NCBI GenBank assembly: GCA_024399225.1
Contig: JAKSHV010000003.1
Coordinates: 1-24,719 of the forward strand
From: an archaeon
Lineage (GTDB): Archaea; Thermoplasmatota; Thermoplasmata; Methanomassiliicoccales; Methanomethylophilaceae
DNA length: 24,719 nt
Direction of reading: 5' to 3'
The notes below the pieces were generated by a model. It did no database searches. It saw only the letters and a list, made by a program, of their open reading frames with translations, and was not told where the DNA came from. A program made the translations under genes and the position numbers. The stretch's first letter is position 1, and every line of letters begins with the position of its first letter. Below are positions 21,828-24,719 of the stretch, one piece after another.

Positions 21828-23024
21828 ATGGGATGCGGATTTTCTTTCATACACTGTGCGGACCTGCACCTTGGAAGCAGGTTCTGGGGACTTACCAACA
21901 AGGATCCCGAACTGGGAAGGAAGCTTTACCAGGCCACCTTCAGCTCGTTCTCGAGGATCGTCGACATCGGTATCGCCGAGGCCGACTTCATGGTCGTTTC
22001 CGGAGATATCTACGACGAGCTCGTGGAGACGCCACGCACACGTGCATTCTTCGCATCCGAGATGAAGAGGTTCGGAAAACCCTGCTTCATCGTCACGGGA
22101 AACCACGACCACGTGCACGGTTGGTCGGAAAGCATCCCATATCCAGAGAATGTCATCCAGTTCGGCACCGAACCAAGCAAGGCGAGACTCAGGATCAGAG
22201 AGACCCAGATCGAGATCGCCGGTGTGAGTTTCAACGGCTCCCATACCGAGGAGAACCTCGTGTCCAAGATCCGCGGAACCCCCGGAATGTTCACCATCGG
22301 CGTGGTTCACTGCTCCGTCGGATCCATCGGAGACAGCCATCCCTACGCCCCCTGCACCATGGAGGATTTCATGGGAAAGGACATCCAATACTGGGCACTG
22401 GGTCATATCCACAAACGCATGGTCCTCCGCGATTCGGAACCCATGGTGGTCTACCCCGGTAACATCCAGGGAAGGGACATAAACGAATCAGGCGAGAAGG
22501 GTTGCTATCTTGTAAGCGTCGAAGGTGGAAACATCAACACCGACTTCATCCCCACACAGGAGATCGTATGGAAAGAGGTTGCCGCGGACATCACAGGGAA
22601 ATCCACAATCCAGGAACTGGTGGAGTCCGTGAAGGCCCAGATACGCGGAGACACCATCATCGCGGTCAATTTCGTGGGAAGCGGACCCCTCAACCACCTA
22701 GTCCGCAGGGATCCGCAGGACATCGTGGAGCTCATCTCCCTGGAGACGGGGTGTCCCGCCACACTCAGGAAACTTGTATGCAAATCGGAGATAGACCTCG
22801 AACAGGCGGCACAGAGCGGAACCGTCCTTGCGGACATCATCAGGTCCGCCAACAGCCTTTCCGAACTGTCCGATTACGAACTGCTGGAACTGTTGTGTTC
22901 CAAGGGTCCCGCATCGGACCTCAGACCATATCTCGAATATTACGCGAAACACGGCAAACTGCATGACCTCATAGCCGAGGCGGAGATGTCCGCCATCGAC
23001 AGAGTACAGGGGGCGGAAGAATGA
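21828..23024 (+). CDS. YhaO/SbcD-like metallophosphoesterase (DNA nuclease), 398 aa
   Basis: A calcineurin-like phosphoesterase of the Mre11/SbcD group. Motifs: CADLHLGS (D12, H14), VVSGDIYD (D60), TGNHDH (N92, H93), VVHCSVG (H161) and GHIHKR (H193, H195), a complete two-metal site. The length and the C-terminal part (after about 230, with no obvious motif) suit the bacterial YhaO subgroup better than archaeal Mre11. The partner gene begins within its stop codon (ATGA, 23021-23024), so the two subunits are translated together. The complex would cut DNA ends or hairpins in an ATP-dependent manner. ATG 21828 is 27 bases from a TATA box. This is separate from the Mre11-Rad50-HerA-NurA set expected elsewhere in an archaeal genome. 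Confidence 0.85.
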   Translation: MGCGFSFIHCADLHLGSRFWGLTNKDPELGRKLYQATFSSFSRIVDIGIAEADFMVVSGDIYDELVETPRTRAFFASEMKRFGKPCFIVTGNHDHVHGWSESIPYPENVIQFGTEPSKARLRIRETQIEIAGVSFNGSHTEENLVSKIRGTPGMFTIGVVHCSVGSIGDSHPYAPCTMEDFMGKDIQYWALGHIHKRMVLRDSEPMVVYPGNIQGRDINESGEKGCYLVSVEGGNINTDFIPTQEIVWKEVAADITGKSTIQELVESVKAQIRGDTIIAVNFVGSGPLNHLVRRDPQDIVELISLETGCPATLRKLVCKSEIDLEQAAQSGTVLADIIRSANSLSELSDYELLELLCSKGPASDLRPYLEYYAKHGKLHDLIAEAEMSAIDRVQGAEE

Positions 23025-24719
23025 AGGTACGCACCGTATCCGTCGTATCCTACGTCAACATGAGGGACCGCATCTTCCAGATACAGCCCGGACTCAACGT
23101 GTTCTACGGACCCAACGAGGCGGGCAAATCCACTCTCAGATCGTTCATCACCATGACCCTCTTCCCCAAGGCGGGACTGAAATATCCCGCTTTGAAAGGA
23201 AGCGACTCCGGTGCGGCAACCGTCGTCCTCGAGGACGGCAGCGAGCTCGTCTTCGAAAGGGACGGAAAGAAATGTTCGGGACTCGGTTCGCAGATCTGCG
23301 GCATCGACGACAAGGAGTACATCTCCATCTATTCCATGAACCCCGACGACCTCCGCGATGTCAAGGGCATCGAGAAAGGGGACATCCGCAACCGCTTCCT
23401 CACCATCCCCGGCGGAACCGACCTCCCCCGTGCATATGCGGAACTCGACGAGGAACGTACCAAGCTCCTGCCCGACCTTAAGAGGTCTGACAAATGCGAG
23501 ATTGCGAAACTGATCTCCATCGAACATGAGCTCAAGATGAAGGTCAGGAGTCTGCAGAACAGGGAGACCGGCGACAACAATTATGCGGAACTCTGCACCA
23601 AACGCAGGGCACTCGAGAAACAACTCGAGGAGACGAAGGTCCGTCTGAGCAACGCTGATTCCAACCGCACCGCCGCACACAAATACGAAACAAAGGCGGA
23701 GATCCTCAGGAACATCCAAAGACTGGAGGAGAAAGAGAAAAAACTCGCATATGCGGAAGGCACCGATGACAGACAACTGAGCAAACTCGAAGACGACCTC
23801 GCCAGACTGAGGAAGGAACTCAAGGACAGAAAAGCGAAAGGCGAGACCACCAGGAACAACGTGTCAAGATACGACGTCGATGCATTCCTCCGCAACAGGA
23901 GGAGGATCGAGAGCCTCGACAGGATGTCAGACGAATACGACTTCCTGGTCAGCAGCAGGAACCAGTCTCAGCCTGTCCCAACACAATCCTCCGGCTTCCC
24001 GATCATAACCGTCGCAGGTGCCGCGGTGACCGTCATCGGTATCGCCGCCGCTGTGGTGGCAAGCCCCATCGCAGGAGTTGCTATCGCTGCGGTCGGAGTG
24101 ATCCTCGCGGTCATCGGACTCCGTTCGAAATCCAAACCCGCGGATGTTTCCGACAACAGGGGTTCGGACCGCCTGAGCTACATCGAGAACACCCTTTCCG
24201 ATGTCGCTAAAGATGTGGGTCTCCAGCTCACCTCGTTCCATGCCGATGTGGAATTGCTCAACTCAGTCCTGAAGGACATCCTCTCCATCCAGGAGGGAGA
24301 GAACGAACTGCACGACTACGAGCAGAGGGTGAAGGATGCTGAGACCTCCCTGAAACTCTACCTTTCCGGATACGGTGGAGAGGACAAGTTCAAACAGGCC
24401 GTCGTCGACGCTGACGAACTCATCAAAGTGAGGTCGCAGCTCACTGCATTAAGGGAGAGCGTCGAGACCATGGGCGATGCACCTCTCGACACCGAGACCG
24501 CGGATACCGAATACAGATATGCACAGGAGATGTTCGACGCGATCAACAGGGACCTTGCCACCGTCAACCAGGCCATCAAGGACATCACCGACGACATGAG
24601 CGTCGAGGATGCCATGACCGAGTGGACCGAGGCGGACTCCGCAGTGTACGACGCCACTTACAGATGGGCACGTCTGATGCTCGAGAAGATCATCCTCGAC
24701 AATGCTTCATCCGACGCCT
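23021..24719 (+). CDS. YhaN/SbcC-like SMC-type ATPase with internal membrane hairpin, N-terminal 566 residues
   Basis: The open frame continues past the window edge without a stop. Walker A is FYGPNEAGKST (about residues 28-38), typical of Rad50/SbcC/YhaN proteins, followed by a short ATPase lobe and long charged coiled coil from about residue 135 onward (EIAKLISIEHELKMKV and similar). At about residues 325-368 the coiled coil is interrupted by two hydrophobic segments (ITVAGAAVTVIGIAAAVVA and IAAVGVILAVIGL), then the coil resumes. Such a membrane hairpin is a YhaN hallmark not found in true Rad50, and would tether the nuclease complex to the membrane. No zinc hook is seen in the visible part. 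The C-terminal lobe with Walker B lies outside the window. Start overlaps the YhaO-like stop. Confidence 0.82.
   Translation, partial: MKVRTVSVVSYVNMRDRIFQIQPGLNVFYGPNEAGKSTLRSFITMTLFPKAGLKYPALKGSDSGAATVVLEDGSELVFERDGKKCSGLGSQICGIDDKEYISIYSMNPDDLRDVKGIEKGDIRNRFLTIPGGTDLPRAYAELDEERTKLLPDLKRSDKCEIAKLISIEHELKMKVRSLQNRETGDNNYAELCTKRRALEKQLEETKVRLSNADSNRTAAHKYETKAEILRNIQRLEEKEKKLAYAEGTDDRQLSKLEDDLARLRKELKDRKAKGETTRNNVSRYDVDAFLRNRRRIESLDRMSDEYDFLVSSRNQSQPVPTQSSGFPIITVAGAAVTVIGIAAAVVASPIAGVAIAAVGVILAVIGLRSKSKPADVSDNRGSDRLSYIENTLSDVAKDVGLQLTSFHADVELLNSVLKDILSIQEGENELHDYEQRVKDAETSLKLYLSGYGGEDKFKQAVVDADELIKVRSQLTALRESVETMGDAPLDTETADTEYRYAQEMFDAINRDLATVNQAIKDITDDMSVEDAMTEWTEADSAVYDATYRWARLMLEKIILDNASSDA

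Noticed and set aside
1..24719. tRNA, rRNA, CRISPR arrays, insertion sequences, cobalamin riboswitch
   Set aside because: Looked for in the intergenic stretches, all under 200 bases; no cloverleaf, spaced repeats, transposase or long structured leader was found.

Overview
This window looks like a chromosomal piece of a moderately GC-rich archaeon, probably a methanogen of the Methanomassiliicoccales/Thermoplasmata type (inference). Three things point there. Most first genes of transcription units have an A/T-rich TATA-like element about 26 bases before the start codon and no Shine-Dalgarno sequence, the archaeal leaderless arrangement. The cobalamin enzyme carries a cysteine-rich N-terminal extension. 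None of the 18 visible gene ends uses TAG (13 TGA, 5 TAA), which fits a pyrrolysine-using lineage but is a small sample. No rRNA, tRNA, CRISPR array, transposase or phage gene was seen, and no gap between genes exceeds 300 bases.

Left part (1-8.4 kb), small genes and cell-envelope genes. The window opens with the 5' end of a ferredoxin-like gene (minus). It is divergent from a small ASCH/PUA-like gene (plus), and the two appear to share one TATA element. Next come a HAD phosphatase and a surface-anchored phospholipase-D-like protein with a histone-like lysine tail (both minus). A minus-strand operon with ATGA overlaps follows: secreted Ig-like protein, MscS channel, unknown membrane-anchored protein. 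A divergent coiled-coil gene lies between it and a second MscS gene. That second gene is a single-chain fusion of the same Ig-like ectodomain and channel that the operon encodes as two proteins.

Middle part (8.4-17.6 kb). A plus-strand operon contains an unknown 169-aa cysteine-containing protein, an AddB-like nuclease with Fe-S cysteines, and an AddA-like UvrD helicase-nuclease. It is preceded by a perfect 28-bp palindrome touching the TATA box, so it is probably repressed by a dimeric regulator. A 10-TM P-type ATPase with an unusual TM4 motif follows as its own unit.

Right part (17.6-24.7 kb). A minus-strand pair encodes an unknown 131-aa protein and a DEDDh exonuclease. Divergent from it is a 64-aa ubiquitin-fold protein ending in Gly-Gly. 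It converges on two CobQ-like genes: a full cobyric acid synthase with a cysteine-rich N-terminus and a paralogue that has lost the glutaminase domain. The window ends in a YhaO/YhaN-type pair (SbcD/SbcC relatives), the ATPase being cut off by the window edge.

Two themes stand out: a mechanosensitive-channel module present in split and fused forms, and a concentration of bacterial-type DNA end-processing enzymes (AddAB, YhaO/YhaN, DEDDh exonuclease).
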